Positions 54,522 through 63,934 are shown, counted from the first letter of the stretch. The stretch is 64,000 nucleotides of DNA from JAXMAR01 sp046350295 (GCA_046350295.1 JAXMAR010000026.1:41291-105290), one strand, 5' to 3'. Notes: generated by a model from the sequence alone, not told the origin. Program-made: numbers and translations.

Positions 54522-55789
54522 ATGAGCGTTGTCGAACTGCCCGAGCCGCCCTGCAGCGCCCCCTCGCCCGGAAAAGGCCGGCAGCCGCGCTTGGCGGCAC
54601 GGGCGCGGATCGTCGGCGCCGGGACCGATCTCCCCTGGTTCATCCTCGGGGCCCTGGCGGGCCGCCTCTTTTCCTCCACGTGCTGATCGAGTCGGGCTAC
54701 CTGCGAAGCGCGGCCTGCCCTGGAACATGTTCACGGTCTGGCTCATCTGGTACGTCTTCATCGATGTCCCGCACTTCTTCGGCACCTACGCTCGCACTTA
54801 CCTCGATCGCGGGGAGTTCCCGCAAACGCAAGCGCTTCTGCTCGGCAGTCTCGTGTTCCCGCTCATCGGCCCCGCCCTTATCCTCGTAGCTGACCTCTGG
54901 CTTGGCGGCGTCGCGCTACGGCGCCCTTCGAACTGCTCTTCGTCTTCGGCCAGCCTCTGGGCCTACTGGCACGTCGTCCGCCAGCACTACGGCATTCTCG
55001 CCCTTTACAAGCCAGAACAACGACGTGGCGGCGGTCGACCAGGTGGTCGACAAGGCGGCTGCCTTTCTACGTCGGGCTGCTCGCGCTGTTCGTCGCCATG
55101 GTCGTACGCCATCCCGGCCGCGGAAATCTTCCTGCCCGCCGGCGGCCCGCAGCCCGGCTCTTGAGGACAGGCTGTTCAGGCCAGCATCGTCGCCGTGGCC
55201 CTGAGCAGCGTCGCTTTTGCCGTCCGCCAGTACAGCACGCTGGAAGAACGGCGAGCCCCTCAACGTGCCCAAGATCCTTTTCCTGCTCGCTGTCGTGCCG
55301 CTGCACGTCTTTGTCTGCTACCACCCGGCCGTGCTGACCGCGCCGATCTACGCCTTCGCCGCCTTCGTCACGGTCTTCCACGACTTGCAATATCACGCCA
55401 TCGTCTGGCATTACCAGCGCAACCGCATCCATCGCCCGGGCGTCGATCCGCGCCGCTTCGGGCTGGCCGCGTTGGTGAGCCGAAACCTCGTCATCTTCCT
55501 CGGCTGCGCCGTGCTGCTCGGTGTCGGCAGCTGGGGACTGGGCTGCATGGTGCAAGTGGAGTTTGGCTGCATGGGTTGGGTCCCGCCCGTGATCGCGTCG
55601 AGCGCCGTGCCGCTTTTCGGCGATTTCACCCTGCAAAGCGTCTTTTTCGGCATCGCGGCTCGCTTCATCATGCACCACTATTTCGTCGACCAGTTCATCT
55701 GGCGGCCGAGCAAGGACGCGGGTTGCGCGCAGGACCTGCGGTTGAGCGCGCCGAGCACTCCTAAGTCGACAGGCAGAAGTCCCGGGTAG
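54522..55789 (+). pseudogene. Polytopic membrane protein with histidine motifs, frameshifted
   Basis: ATG 54522 opens MSVVELPEPPCSAP; then TDLPWFILGALAGG is the first helix. Helices and His motifs in successive frames are NMFTVWLIWYVFIDVPHFFG, LIGPALILVADLWLGG, WAYWHVVRQHYGILALYK, then a clean C-terminal half with FVTVFHDLQYHAIVWHYQRN and FIMHHYFVDQFIWRPSKD. The repeated His in membrane-proximal positions resembles di-iron or haem-copper-type membrane oxygenases or the Brp/Blh carotenoid oxygenase group, but I cannot assign it. Four or more indels before about 55270. Confidence 0.55.
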
Positions 55790-55888
55790 CGGACGTCAGA
55801 GATCCGAACTCTCACGAGTTCGGCTGTAGCGAACATCCGAACGCGGCTCGATCCAGCAGCAGAGATCTCCACGAACTTGAGGGGGCCA

Positions 55889-57066
55889 ATGCCAAGCGTT
55901 CCGTTGAATGAACCGGCCGCCGTCGATCGCCTCATGCGGTTCCTTGCCGTGGAAGGCGTCACGGGCCGGGAGGAGGCGATCGGCCAGGCGGTGGTCCGGG
56001 CGCTCAAGGAGGCGGGCGTGCCGGAGGCGGCGATCCGCTTTGACGACGCCCATACGCGGATCCTGGTCCGACGCAGACCAGGGAACCTGATCGTCGACCT
56101 ACCAGGAACGGTCTCGGCCACGGCTCCTGTTCATGACGCACCTCGACACCGTGCCGCTCTGCGCTGGGGCGGCGCCGGTGCGCAGGAACCGCATCGTCCC
56201 CGCGGGGCGCACGGCGCTGGGCGGGGACCGCACCGGCGTTGGCGCACTCGTCACCCTCGCGGCGACCCTGATCGAGCAACGGTTGCCCCACCCGCCGCTC
56301 ACGCTTCTATTCACCGTGCGCGAGAGCGGACTCTGGGGCGCGCGCTCGTCCATCTGGAGGAGCTGGGCGACCCGGTCTGGGCTTCAATGTCGATGGCTCC
56401 TCGCCGCGCGAGATCACGATCGGCGCGACCGGGGCGGAGCGCTGGGAGGTCGAGGTCTTCGGCAAGGCGGCGCATGCGGGCGGCCATCCGGAGAAAGGGA
56501 TCTCGGCCAGCGTCGTCACCGCGCTGGCGCTCGGCGAAGTTTATCGCGGCGGCTGGTTCGGCAAGATCCGGAAGGGGAAACTGGAAGGCACGAGCAACGT
56601 GGGCCCGATCGGCGACGGGCAAGGCGGAAGCGCCGGGCAGGCGACCAACGTCGTGACCGACTATGTCAAGGTCTACGGCGAATCGCGCAGCCACAATGTC
56701 CCGTTCAGCCGTGCCATCACGCAAGCGTACAAGGAGGCGTTCGCCAGAGCCGCGACGAAAGTGACAGACGATCAGGGGCGCAAGGCAAAGGTGAAGTTCG
56801 TGGCGCGACGCGACTACTACCCGTTTCGCTTGAAGGAGGCGAGCCCCGTGGTCAAGGCGGCCCAGGCCGCGGCGAACACGTCCGGCTGGACGCCGACGTT
56901 ACGCATCACCAACGGCGGTCTCGACGCCAACTGGCTCACGCGCCACGGCGTGCCGACCATTACCTTCGGGGCCGGACAGAACAACGTCCACACGGTGGAG
57001 GAGTTTGTCGACCTCGACAACTACGTGGATGGTTGCCGGTATGCGGTGGCGCTCGCGGTGAAATAA
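55889..57066 (+). pseudogene. M20-family metallopeptidase, frameshifted
   Basis: The N-terminus is clean (MPSVPLNEPAAVDRLMRFLA, GREEAIGQAVVRALKEAGVP). Motifs then appear across frames: FMTHLDTVPLC with the metal-binding His/Asp, ALGGD(N)RTGVGAL, LFTVRE(E)SGLWGA with the catalytic Glu, and FGKAAHAGGHPEKGI. The clean end covers SRSHNVPFSRAITQAYKEAF and GVPTITFGAGQNNVHTVEEF. This is the PepT-like tripeptidase branch of M20. Single-base losses at about 56060-56100, 56225, 56335 and 56380 break it and look like sequencing error. GAGGGGGCCA precedes the ATG. Confidence 0.78.
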
Positions 57067-57067
57067 G

Positions 57068-57586
57068 TCACGCCGCCGCTTTTGCGACGCCGAGCTTGCG
57101 CGCCTCGCCGAGCGCTTCGCGGATGCGCGCGAACGGCTCGGTCAGGTCGAGCGGTCCCAGCTTTTCGAGGATGGAGCGGATGGCGGCGACATCGCGCGGC
57201 GCGTGCGGCGAGCAGAAGATGCGATCCTGTACGGGCAAACAGTTGAGAGCCTCGCCGTCAGCGGGCACGACAAGCGCCACCGGCAACTCCACCCTGAGCC
57301 TCAACACCAGCGCGGCCGGTGAGTCCGTCACGACCAGCTGGGCGGGCGTCGTCGATTTATCGAGCAGGCTTTTGCCGATCAGGTCGCCGGCGATGTAGGA
57401 TTCGAGGCTGTCGCCGTAGAGGATCTGGTGGACGCGTTGCGGCTGCACGGCGCTGGTGAGGCGGAACTCGAGCGGTTTGCCCCAGGTGTTGGTGACCAGA
57501 TAGCCGCCAAGAAAACCGGCCGGCTCGCGAACGACGGTGAGGAAGCCGAGGTTGTTGGGAATGCTAGGCGCCAGGTTGGCAGACAT
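57068..57586 (-). CDS. Conserved hypothetical protein
   Basis: A 172-residue soluble protein: MSANLAPSIPNNLGFLTVVR, then GGYLVTNTWGKPLEFRLTSA, QPQRVHQILYGDSLESYIAG and DKSTTPAQLVVTDSPAAL. A helical C-terminus follows with IREALGEARKLG. The first 90 residues look like a compact beta sheet. I do not recognise a named family but the pattern feels conserved among planctomycetes. It converges on the M20 peptidase with a one-base gap. ATG 57586 has GGGGGA upstream; an in-frame ATG 19 codons earlier lacks one. Confidence 0.65.
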   Translation of the reverse strand: MSANLAPSIPNNLGFLTVVREPAGFLGGYLVTNTWGKPLEFRLTSAVQPQRVHQILYGDSLESYIAGDLIGKSLLDKSTTPAQLVVTDSPAALVLRLRVELPVALVVPADGEALNCLPVQDRIFCSPHAPRDVAAIRSILEKLGPLDLTEPFARIREALGEARKLGVAKAAA

Positions 57587-57825
57587 CGTTGTTGAGTCCC
57601 CCTTATGTTCCCACAGACGCGGCATAGTAGAAGTCGACGCCATGGGAGGGGAACTTTACTGTTGCCCCCGCATTGAACAGTGTCCCCATCTCGCCAGCCG
57701 CCTACCGGGCCGCAGGACGCAATCCTTTCCTATCTTCCCTTCCTTTCCCAAGTCATGCTTGCACTGAGATGACGACGCATCGGGCGCAAAGCCGAGAACC
57801 CGCCATCTCCGCACGAAGAGCGTTC

Positions 57826-59223
57826 TCAGCGCAACGACTCCAGTGGCCGCAAGCGCATGGCGTTGAGTGAGGGAATCAGTCCGCCGACCGCGCCCATGAC
57901 GAGGGCGAGGGCGAGACCGGGGATGAGGACCCAGATGTCGATGACGAGCTGCAGGACGACGCTCTTGCCGCCGCCGTTGGCGCCGCTGACGATGCTGGTC
58001 GCCGTCCAGCCGTTGGTGAAGAGACCGATGCAGCAGCCGAGCAGGCCGCCCAGGGCGGCGATGATGAGGGACTCGAACAGGAACGAGCACAGGATCTGGA
58101 AGCGGGTGTAGCCCAGGAGCCGCAGGACGCCGATATCGCGGGCCCGCTGGCTGATGGCGGCGAACATCGTGTTCATGACGCCGAGGACGCCGCCCACGGC
58201 CATGACGATGCCGAAGAAATAGATGGCGATGCGGAAAACATTGTTGCTGGCTTCTAGCCGCTCGTAGTACGCCTTCTCGGTGGAGGCGTTGTACTTGTCG
58301 CCGGTCGACTGCTTCTTGAGTTTGTCGGCGAGCTTGGCGCCGGCCTCGTCGTTGGCGGTGCGGACGACGAACGAGCTGAACTTGTTGCCGCGGTTGAAGA
58401 TGCCCTGGATTTGCTGATCGCGGGCCCAGACCTCCGAGCCAAAGCTGCCGTGCGGATCGAGGACGCCGGTCACGTAGCAGAGGTTGGGGCCGATCTGGAG
58501 GAGATCACCGGGCGAGAGCGCCGACTTGCCGATGTCGGTGCCGAGCGTCTTGGCGATCCCGTCGCCGACGACGACCTCCATGACGCTGGTCTTGATGCCG
58601 CGCGGCCGTCCGTCGCTGGAGTCGGCCGAAGTCGGCCGGTTGTCGACGACCTCGCGGACGCCGCTGGCGGACCACCATTCTCCCTTGGCGAGCTTCAGGT
58701 CGTGGACCTTGGCGGAGATGACGGGGTCGTTCACGCCGCGGAGCTGGATGAAGCGGCGCTTGCGGCCGCTCTGGCCGGCGTTCTCGACGACGTGGGAGAC
58801 GAGGACGTAGACCTCCTTGGACATGAGGTGTTTGCCCTTTTTGCCGTCCCGTTTGATCATCTTCTGGATGTCGTCGGAGAACTGGGTGACGCTGGGGTCG
58901 CCGACGTCGCTGAAGACCTCGTCGGTGGCGCCGTCGGCGAGGACGATGACATTGCCGGGGACGGCGCTCGACTGGGTGATGTTGTCCATGCCGCGGACGA
59001 AGGCGAGCATCACGGTCAAGAGGGCGGTGACGAGAGTGAAGGCGAGCGCGGTGACGAGGGTCGTCTTCCAGCGGACTTGCAGGTTGCGCAGGTTATAGCG
59101 CAAGGGCACCTTCTTGCGGAAGAAGGGCAGGGCCGTATAGAGCACGGCGATGGCCGAGGCGATCAACGCGACGACGACCAGGAGCCCAATGGCGAGGACG
59201 ATCGGAAGCAGGACGTAAAACAT
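57826..59223 (-). CDS. FtsX/MacB-like ABC permease (second permease of the operon)
   Basis: The 465-residue protein has a first helix (MFYVLLPIVLAIGLLVVVAL), then YNLRNLQVRWKTTLVTALAF, the MacB N-terminal signature. A ~250-residue periplasmic domain follows. The FtsX helices come last: AIYFFGIVMAVGGVLGVMNT with MFAAISQRARDIGVLRLLGY, and a final ALVMGAVGGLIPSLNAMRLR. It pairs with the neighbouring permease and ATPase and the HlyD-type adaptor as a MacAB-like exporter. Confidence 0.93.
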   Translation of the reverse strand: MFYVLLPIVLAIGLLVVVALIASAIAVLYTALPFFRKKVPLRYNLRNLQVRWKTTLVTALAFTLVTALLTVMLAFVRGMDNITQSSAVPGNVIVLADGATDEVFSDVGDPSVTQFSDDIQKMIKRDGKKGKHLMSKEVYVLVSHVVENAGQSGRKRRFIQLRGVNDPVISAKVHDLKLAKGEWWSASGVREVVDNRPTSADSSDGRPRGIKTSVMEVVVGDGIAKTLGTDIGKSALSPGDLLQIGPNLCYVTGVLDPHGSFGSEVWARDQQIQGIFNRGNKFSSFVVRTANDEAGAKLADKLKKQSTGDKYNASTEKAYYERLEASNNVFRIAIYFFGIVMAVGGVLGVMNTMFAAISQRARDIGVLRLLGYTRFQILCSFLFESLIIAALGGLLGCCIGLFTNGWTATSIVSGANGGGKSVVLQLVIDIWVLIPGLALALVMGAVGGLIPSLNAMRLRPLESLR

Positions 59224-59225
59224 AG

Positions 59226-59394
59226 CACGTTCCCTCGTTCCCGGGTTCTGCCTGGGAACGCAATGGCGCCAGGCTCAGCCTGGCGTCCCATCATGTCAAG
59301 GCGCCACTGCCGGATCGGCAGTCGGAGCCCTCCGGATAATCGGGAGGCGGAGCCTCCGGGCAGTGCGTTCCCAGGCGGAGCCTGGGAACGAGTC
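59226..59394. repeat. Nested palindromic repeats (GTTCCCAGGC-type)
   Basis: Between the two permease genes lie several palindromes: GTTCCCGGGTTCTGCCTGGGAAC, CGCCAGGCTCAGCCTGGCG, CTGCCGGATCGGCAG, GGAGGCGGAGCCTCC and GTTCCCAGGCGGAGCCTGGGAAC. The first and last are near copies, so the whole block can also fold as one long hairpin. GTTCCCAGGC-GGA-GCCTGGGAAC elements are common intergenic repeats in planctomycetes and some cyanobacteria (recollection). Confidence 0.85.
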
Positions 59395-60796
59395 AGGCGA
59401 CCTTCGAGAAGACCTCCGACACCTTCACGGACCGGGCGGACAGGCTGGGCACGATGCTCCCCAGGAAGGCGGTGATCGAGCCCATCGCCACGCCCCAGAA
59501 CAACGCCGCCGCCGGCACGATGAACGCCGGGAAGAAGGCGATGCGGAACTGGATGCCGCCAAGCAACACGTTGAAGATCACATAGGTGGCCAGCGCCGCC
59601 AGCAAGCCGCTCACCGCGCCGACCAAGAGCGACTCGCCCAGGATCAGGTTCATCACCTGCCCGGGACGGAAGCCGAGCACCTTGAGGACCGCCATCTCGG
59701 TGCGGCGCTCGCGGACGCTGATGCTGATCGCGTTGGCGATGACCAGGGCCATGCTGACCAGGACGGCCGGTACCAGGATGAACTTGACGCCGAAGAAGAT
59801 GTCGCGGTAGGCGTCCAGGAAGGCGCCGATGCCCGACGACTCCGATTCGCACTTCACCGTCGGGGTCTTGAGCTGTTCATGGGTCTCGATGATGTGCCCC
59901 ACCTTGGCGAACGTCTCCTTGTCGCGCACGCGCAGCCAGATCAGGTTGATCGTCTTGTCGGCGTTGATGTGGTCCTTGCCGGTCGTCTGCTTGTACTTGC
60001 TCAGGGCGCGGTTGAAGTAGCCGTAGTTCATGATCGCCGACGTGTTGTAGCGGCCTTCCGGGAGCGTGCCGACGATCTTGAAGTCGAGGTCGATGTCCTT
60101 GTAGTTGAGGCTGTAGACGCGGAAGGTGTCGCCGACGGCGAGCTTGAGGTCCTCCATCTTTTCCCTGCCCAGGAGGACCCCCTCGGGCGTCGCCTTGAGC
60201 TTGGTGATGGCCTCGTCGGGCAGGTCGTCGAGCTCGGCCATCATGCCTTTGATCTGATCGGGGATCATGGCGAAGAAGAAGATGATCGTCTCGCGCGAGA
60301 ACTTCCCTTTTTCGGTGGTGCCGCCGTAGAAGGACCAGAGCATGAAGTCCTTGGCGGTGATGTTCAGCTCCGGATACTCGTTGAAAATGCACTGGGGATT
60401 GGGGAGATAGGCGCCGGTGGAATCGACGCGGTACGACGTATCGTTCGGATCGAGGGCGACGGGACTGAACAGGTTCGCGTAGCTGGGGGGCATGCGGCTG
60501 GGAATCTGCCAGCGCTCGGTGATGATGACCTTGAAGTCCGCGGACTTGTCGGTGGTCTGTCCCTCGATGAAGTTGAGGACCGTCCAGATCATGATGATCA
60601 TGAAGACGAGGACGGTGGTCGCCAGGAAGGTGAGCGAGGTGCGGACGATGTTGCGGCGCAGGTTCTTGATCATCAGGAGGAACAGCCGCGGCCGGAGCGC
60701 CGCGTAGACGACGGCCAGGCCGAGGACGCCGACGGAGACGATGAAGCTGACGAGCGTGATCGGGTTGTTCTGCAGCTGGGAGAGAAAGGATTCCAT
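59393..60796 (-). CDS. FtsX/MacB-like ABC permease (first permease of the operon)
   Basis: The 467-residue protein starts MESFLSQLQNNPITLVSFIV. MIKNLRRNIVRTSLTFLATT is its MacB-type N-terminal segment, a large outer domain follows, and the FtsX core is VSMALVIANAISISVRERRT with EMAVLKVLGFRPGQVMNLIL, then VAMGSITAFLGSIVPSLSAR. The open frame extends upstream to 60991 inside the ATPase gene, but 60796 begins the natural N-terminus, 47 bases after the ATPase stop. It forms the exporter with the other permease. Confidence 0.93.
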   Translation of the reverse strand: MESFLSQLQNNPITLVSFIVSVGVLGLAVVYAALRPRLFLLMIKNLRRNIVRTSLTFLATTVLVFMIIMIWTVLNFIEGQTTDKSADFKVIITERWQIPSRMPPSYANLFSPVALDPNDTSYRVDSTGAYLPNPQCIFNEYPELNITAKDFMLWSFYGGTTEKGKFSRETIIFFFAMIPDQIKGMMAELDDLPDEAITKLKATPEGVLLGREKMEDLKLAVGDTFRVYSLNYKDIDLDFKIVGTLPEGRYNTSAIMNYGYFNRALSKYKQTTGKDHINADKTINLIWLRVRDKETFAKVGHIIETHEQLKTPTVKCESESSGIGAFLDAYRDIFFGVKFILVPAVLVSMALVIANAISISVRERRTEMAVLKVLGFRPGQVMNLILGESLLVGAVSGLLAALATYVIFNVLLGGIQFRIAFFPAFIVPAAALFWGVAMGSITAFLGSIVPSLSARSVKVSEVFSKVA

Positions 60797-60842
60797 GAGC
60801 CGATTCCCGAATAGGACAGGCGGTTTGGTTAGGGCGCCTCGA

Positions 60843-61598
60843 CTACTGCTTGATCGCCGTTTCCATGGCCGCGCTGCCGGGGCCGGGGCGGATGGCCGTG
60901 CTCGACGGGCCGGCATGGCCATCTCCCTCCAGGAGTTGTCCTTTCTCCAGATGGAGGACGCGCTGAGCGCGGGCGGCGGCGCGCGGGTCATGCGTCACGA
61001 GCAGGATGGTCTTGCTCAGGCCTTTTTGCAGCTCCCCCATCAGGTTGAGGATCTCTTCCGCCGAGCGTGAGTCGAGATCGCCGGTCGGCTCGTCGGCGAC
61101 GATCAGGGTTGGGTCGGTGACGATCGCGCGGGCGATGCCGACGCGCTGCTGCTGCCCGCCGGAGAGCTGCCCCGGGCGATGGTGCATGCGGTCGGAAAGG
61201 CCGACGAGCTCGAGCGCGGTGAGGACCTGGGTGCGGCGCTGTCCGGGCGAGAGGGGAAGCAGCAACAGGGGCAGCTCGACGTTCTCGTAGGCGGTGAGGA
61301 CGGGCAGCAGGTGGTAGAACTGGAAGATGAAACCGATGTTGCGCGTGCGCCAGCGTGCCAGCTCGCCTTCGGACATCTCGGAGATCACGGAGTCGCCGAT
61401 GCGGACGGAGCCGGAGCTGGGCTTGTCCAGGCCGGCAATGAGGTTGAGCAGCGTCGTCTTGCCCGAGCCGGAGGGGCCCATGAGACCGAGGAACTCGCCG
61501 GGCTGGACCTCGAGATTGAGGTTGTTCAGGACGTCGATCTGCTCGCTGCCGCGCGTGAAATACTTGTGCACATCTTTGACGGAGACGATGGATTGCAT
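60843..61598 (-). CDS. ABC transporter ATP-binding protein (MacB/LolD type)
   Basis: The 251-residue ATPase has Walker A LMGPSGSGKTTLL, Q-loop FIFQFYHLLP, signature LSGGQQQRVGIARAI, Walker B LIVADEPTGDLD and H-loop LLVTHDP. The last 25 residues are a Pro/Ala tail. It is the motor of the operon's exporter. Confidence 0.95.
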   Translation of the reverse strand: MQSIVSVKDVHKYFTRGSEQIDVLNNLNLEVQPGEFLGLMGPSGSGKTTLLNLIAGLDKPSSGSVRIGDSVISEMSEGELARWRTRNIGFIFQFYHLLPVLTAYENVELPLLLLPLSPGQRRTQVLTALELVGLSDRMHHRPGQLSGGQQQRVGIARAIVTDPTLIVADEPTGDLDSRSAEEILNLMGELQKGLSKTILLVTHDPRAAARAQRVLHLEKGQLLEGDGHAGPSSTAIRPGPGSAAMETAIKQ

Positions 61599-61620
61599 CT
61601 CGGGTCCTCTTCGTCCTCGA

Positions 61621-61731
61621 ATCCCTAGTCTTAATCCTAATCTTAATCGTAATCCTAATCGTAATCCTAATCGTAATCGTATGCCGTTCGGAGATTAGGA
61701 TTAAGATTACGATTAAGATTACGATTATGAT
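61621..61731. repeat. Inverted array of TAATCN hexamers
   Basis: The left arm (61629-61680) is about eight units of TAATC followed by T, C or G; the right arm (61693-61731) is the reverse complement (GATTAG, GATTAA, GATTAC units). The arms are separated by about 12 bases, so they can fold into a long imperfect stem. It sits in the operon between the adaptor and ATPase genes and is strikingly A/T-rich for this genome. Confidence 0.85.
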
Positions 61732-61739
61732 CCCAGCGC

Positions 61740-63002
61740 CTACTTCTCAATCACCTTCGGGTCCGCGTCCTTGTTCAGGAACATGACGACGGCGCTCATG
61801 TCGGGCAGCAGGAAGGGGCCGCCCTCGCGGCGATCCTGTTCGAGCCGCTTCTTCGAGATCCGGACGCGCACCGGGATGGCGTTCTTGGAGCGGTCGGCCG
61901 TCGGCATGATGCGCGAGACGTAGCCTTCATAGACCTTGCCCGGCCAGGCGTCGACACGGATGCGGCATTCCTGGTTCACCTTCACCTTGGCGCGGTCGCG
62001 CTCGACGATGGAGACGTCGATCTCGAGGTCCGTGAGGTCGGCCATCTCACACAGGCTCGCGGCCAGGCCGTTGGAGAAGGCGGCCGGGTTGACCTGGTTG
62101 GCCTCCTCAGCCTTCTTGGAGAGAATGGTGCCGTCGATGGGGGCGTTGACGACGCAGTTGTCGAGCCGCCATTTGGTATAGCGGTGCTGGGCCTCGGCCT
62201 GGGCCACGTCGGCCTTGGCGCTGGCGATCTGCTCGTCGCGCGGCCCCTTGATCAACAAAGTATAGCCGAGCTTGAGGCGGAGCATGCGGGCGTCGAGCGA
62301 CTTGTACTTGAACTCGGCGTCTTCGAGATCCTTCTCGGCGATCGAGTTGGTTTTGCGCAGCGACATGGACCGTTCGTAATCCAGCCGCGCCTGCTCGCGC
62401 AGCGCCATGGTCTCGTCGAAGTCGGCCTTGGCCTGCTTGATCTCGTCGTCGCGGTATTTTTCGAGCACGTCGACGCGGCGCCGGGCCGCGTCCAGGGCGC
62501 CGTTCGCCTTGTCGAAGTCGGCCTTGAACTCGGTGTCCTCGATCTTCGCGAGCAGGGCGCCCTTCGGAACCGTCTGCCCTTCCTTGAACTTGAGGTAGAC
62601 GACGCGGCCGCCGACCAGCGGACTGACCAGGATGGTGGAGATCGGCGTGATGAAGCCCTTGTATTGGATGGCGATCTCGTCGCGGCGCGGCGCCTCCTCG
62701 GCGCTGGCGGGGGTCGCGTCGCCGTCGTCCTCCTCGTCCTTCTTCGCCGCGGCAGCGGATTTCTTGTCGAGGTCGTCGATTTTCTTGAGGGCCGCTTGGG
62801 TGGTGGCGAAGTTGTAGGCCAGCCCGACGCCCAGAATTACGACCAGCGTGACTAGGAACCAGACGAGGCCGCGCGAGGCGCCGCCGTCGCCGCCGGCCAT
62901 CTTGTCGGCCAGGCGGAGCGACTGCACCTTCTGGCTGAGAGAAAGCGTGCGCGACGGGGTTTCGAGGGCGGCTGGGGAGCCGTTGTTGGTCGTGTCGTTC
63001 AT
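61740..63002 (-). CDS. HlyD/MacA-type membrane fusion (adaptor) protein
   Basis: The 420-residue protein has a cytoplasmic start, one transmembrane helix (LVWFLVTLVVILGVGLAY), then a lipoyl-type half (GFITPISTILVSPLVGGRVV, KFKEGQTVPKGALLAKIED). A long helical hairpin (residues ~170-290) precedes the second lipoyl half (VNAPIDGTILSKKAEEANQV) and a beta-barrel domain (CRIRVDAWPGKVYEGYVSRI). It links the inner-membrane ABC exporter to an outer channel. Its start overlaps the tetR stop by four bases. Confidence 0.93.
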   Translation of the reverse strand: MNDTTNNGSPAALETPSRTLSLSQKVQSLRLADKMAGGDGGASRGLVWFLVTLVVILGVGLAYNFATTQAALKKIDDLDKKSAAAAKKDEEDDGDATPASAEEAPRRDEIAIQYKGFITPISTILVSPLVGGRVVYLKFKEGQTVPKGALLAKIEDTEFKADFDKANGALDAARRRVDVLEKYRDDEIKQAKADFDETMALREQARLDYERSMSLRKTNSIAEKDLEDAEFKYKSLDARMLRLKLGYTLLIKGPRDEQIASAKADVAQAEAQHRYTKWRLDNCVVNAPIDGTILSKKAEEANQVNPAAFSNGLAASLCEMADLTDLEIDVSIVERDRAKVKVNQECRIRVDAWPGKVYEGYVSRIMPTADRSKNAIPVRVRISKKRLEQDRREGGPFLLPDMSAVVMFLNKDADPKVIEK

Positions 63003-63763
63003 GTCCTGCTCCTCTGCGCGGAACTCTTGCCGTTGAGGGAACTCGTGGTACTCCGCCCGTTCCGTGAGCCTTTGGTGATTCGCTTGGGCGCGCCGTTCCT
63101 TGGGGCCGCCGATTTACGGGATACCTTGGCGGCGCTCTGGCGGTTTCGCGGCCACAGGTAGTTCTCGAGCAGGTCCATGCAAAGCTTGACGGCGGCGGCG
63201 GCGGCGAAGGCGTCCGGATCGACGACCGACTGCATGGCCAGGCCGTGGATCATCGCCTGGACGACGGAGGCGAAGACGCGTGGCGCGAAGCGGCGCGACG
63301 TCGGACGGCGTTTGAGGGAATCGGCCAGGTGCTCGGCCATGTGCCGGCGCCACTCGGCGTAGAGGCGGGCCAGGCGGTCGCGGAAATCGTCGCGGTGGCC
63401 GACCTGGGAGAGGAAGGTGTACTGCAGGGCGTGGAACTCGCACTGGTGCTCGCGCTCGCTGAGGACCATGCGCATGATCCAGGCGACGGCTTCTTCCCAG
63501 CTGGCCGTGCCGAGGGGGTGGCGCGGGTCGCCGTCGCCGGGCCGGCCGCGGCGGCGCCACTGATCGACGAGGCGGTCGAAGACGGCGAGGAGGATGTCTT
63601 CCTTGGCCTTGAAATAGTAGGTGAGCTGCCCCCGGCTCATGCCGACTTTCTTCTCGATCTCCGACAGGGACAGTTTCTGGATGCCGCGCTCGGCGATGAT
63701 CGCCCAGGCGGCGTCGATGATCTCCTGGCGGCGGATGGCGCCGATGTTGACGCGCGAAGACAT
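62999..63763 (-). CDS. TetR/AcrR-family transcriptional regulator
   Basis: The 254-residue protein has a TetR N-terminal helix-turn-helix at residues ~10-60 (AAWAIIAERGIQKLSLSEIE, KKVGMSRGQLTYYFKAKEDI). The ligand-binding domain ends in a basic Ser/Arg/Lys tail that is unusual for the family and may aid DNA binding. It is first in the operon with the adaptor, ATPase and two permeases, so it probably represses its own exporter and is relieved by a transported compound (inference). Confidence 0.92.
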   Translation of the reverse strand: MSSRVNIGAIRRQEIIDAAWAIIAERGIQKLSLSEIEKKVGMSRGQLTYYFKAKEDILLAVFDRLVDQWRRRGRPGDGDPRHPLGTASWEEAVAWIMRMVLSEREHQCEFHALQYTFLSQVGHRDDFRDRLARLYAEWRRHMAEHLADSLKRRPTSRRFAPRVFASVVQAMIHGLAMQSVVDPDAFAAAAAVKLCMDLLENYLWPRNRQSAAKVSRKSAAPRNGAPKRITKGSRNGRSTTSSLNGKSSAQRSRT

Positions 63764-63818
63764 CGCTCTTTATTCGCGGAAACGCGGACCGGGACTTGGA
63801 TAGACTGAACAGTTTGTT

Positions 63819-63847
63819 ATTAGACTGATCGGACTAGGCGTTGTCAA
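63819..63847 (-). promoter_or_regulatory. Promoter and probable operator of the tetR-exporter operon
   Basis: TTGACA (63842-63847) and TCTAAT (63819-63824) on the minus strand have a 17-base spacer. TAGACTGA occurs twice on the plus strand (63801-63808 and 63821-63828), one copy overlapping the -10. Between them AACA-GTT-TGTT-type symmetry is present. These are candidate TetR sites. Confidence 0.65.
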
Positions 63848-63934
63848 GACGGCTTTGTCCATACAACAAGAGTACCGGCGCGGCGCGGAAAACCGCCGCC
63901 CGGCAACCTCCGAATCCGACTTCCGATCCCGAAC

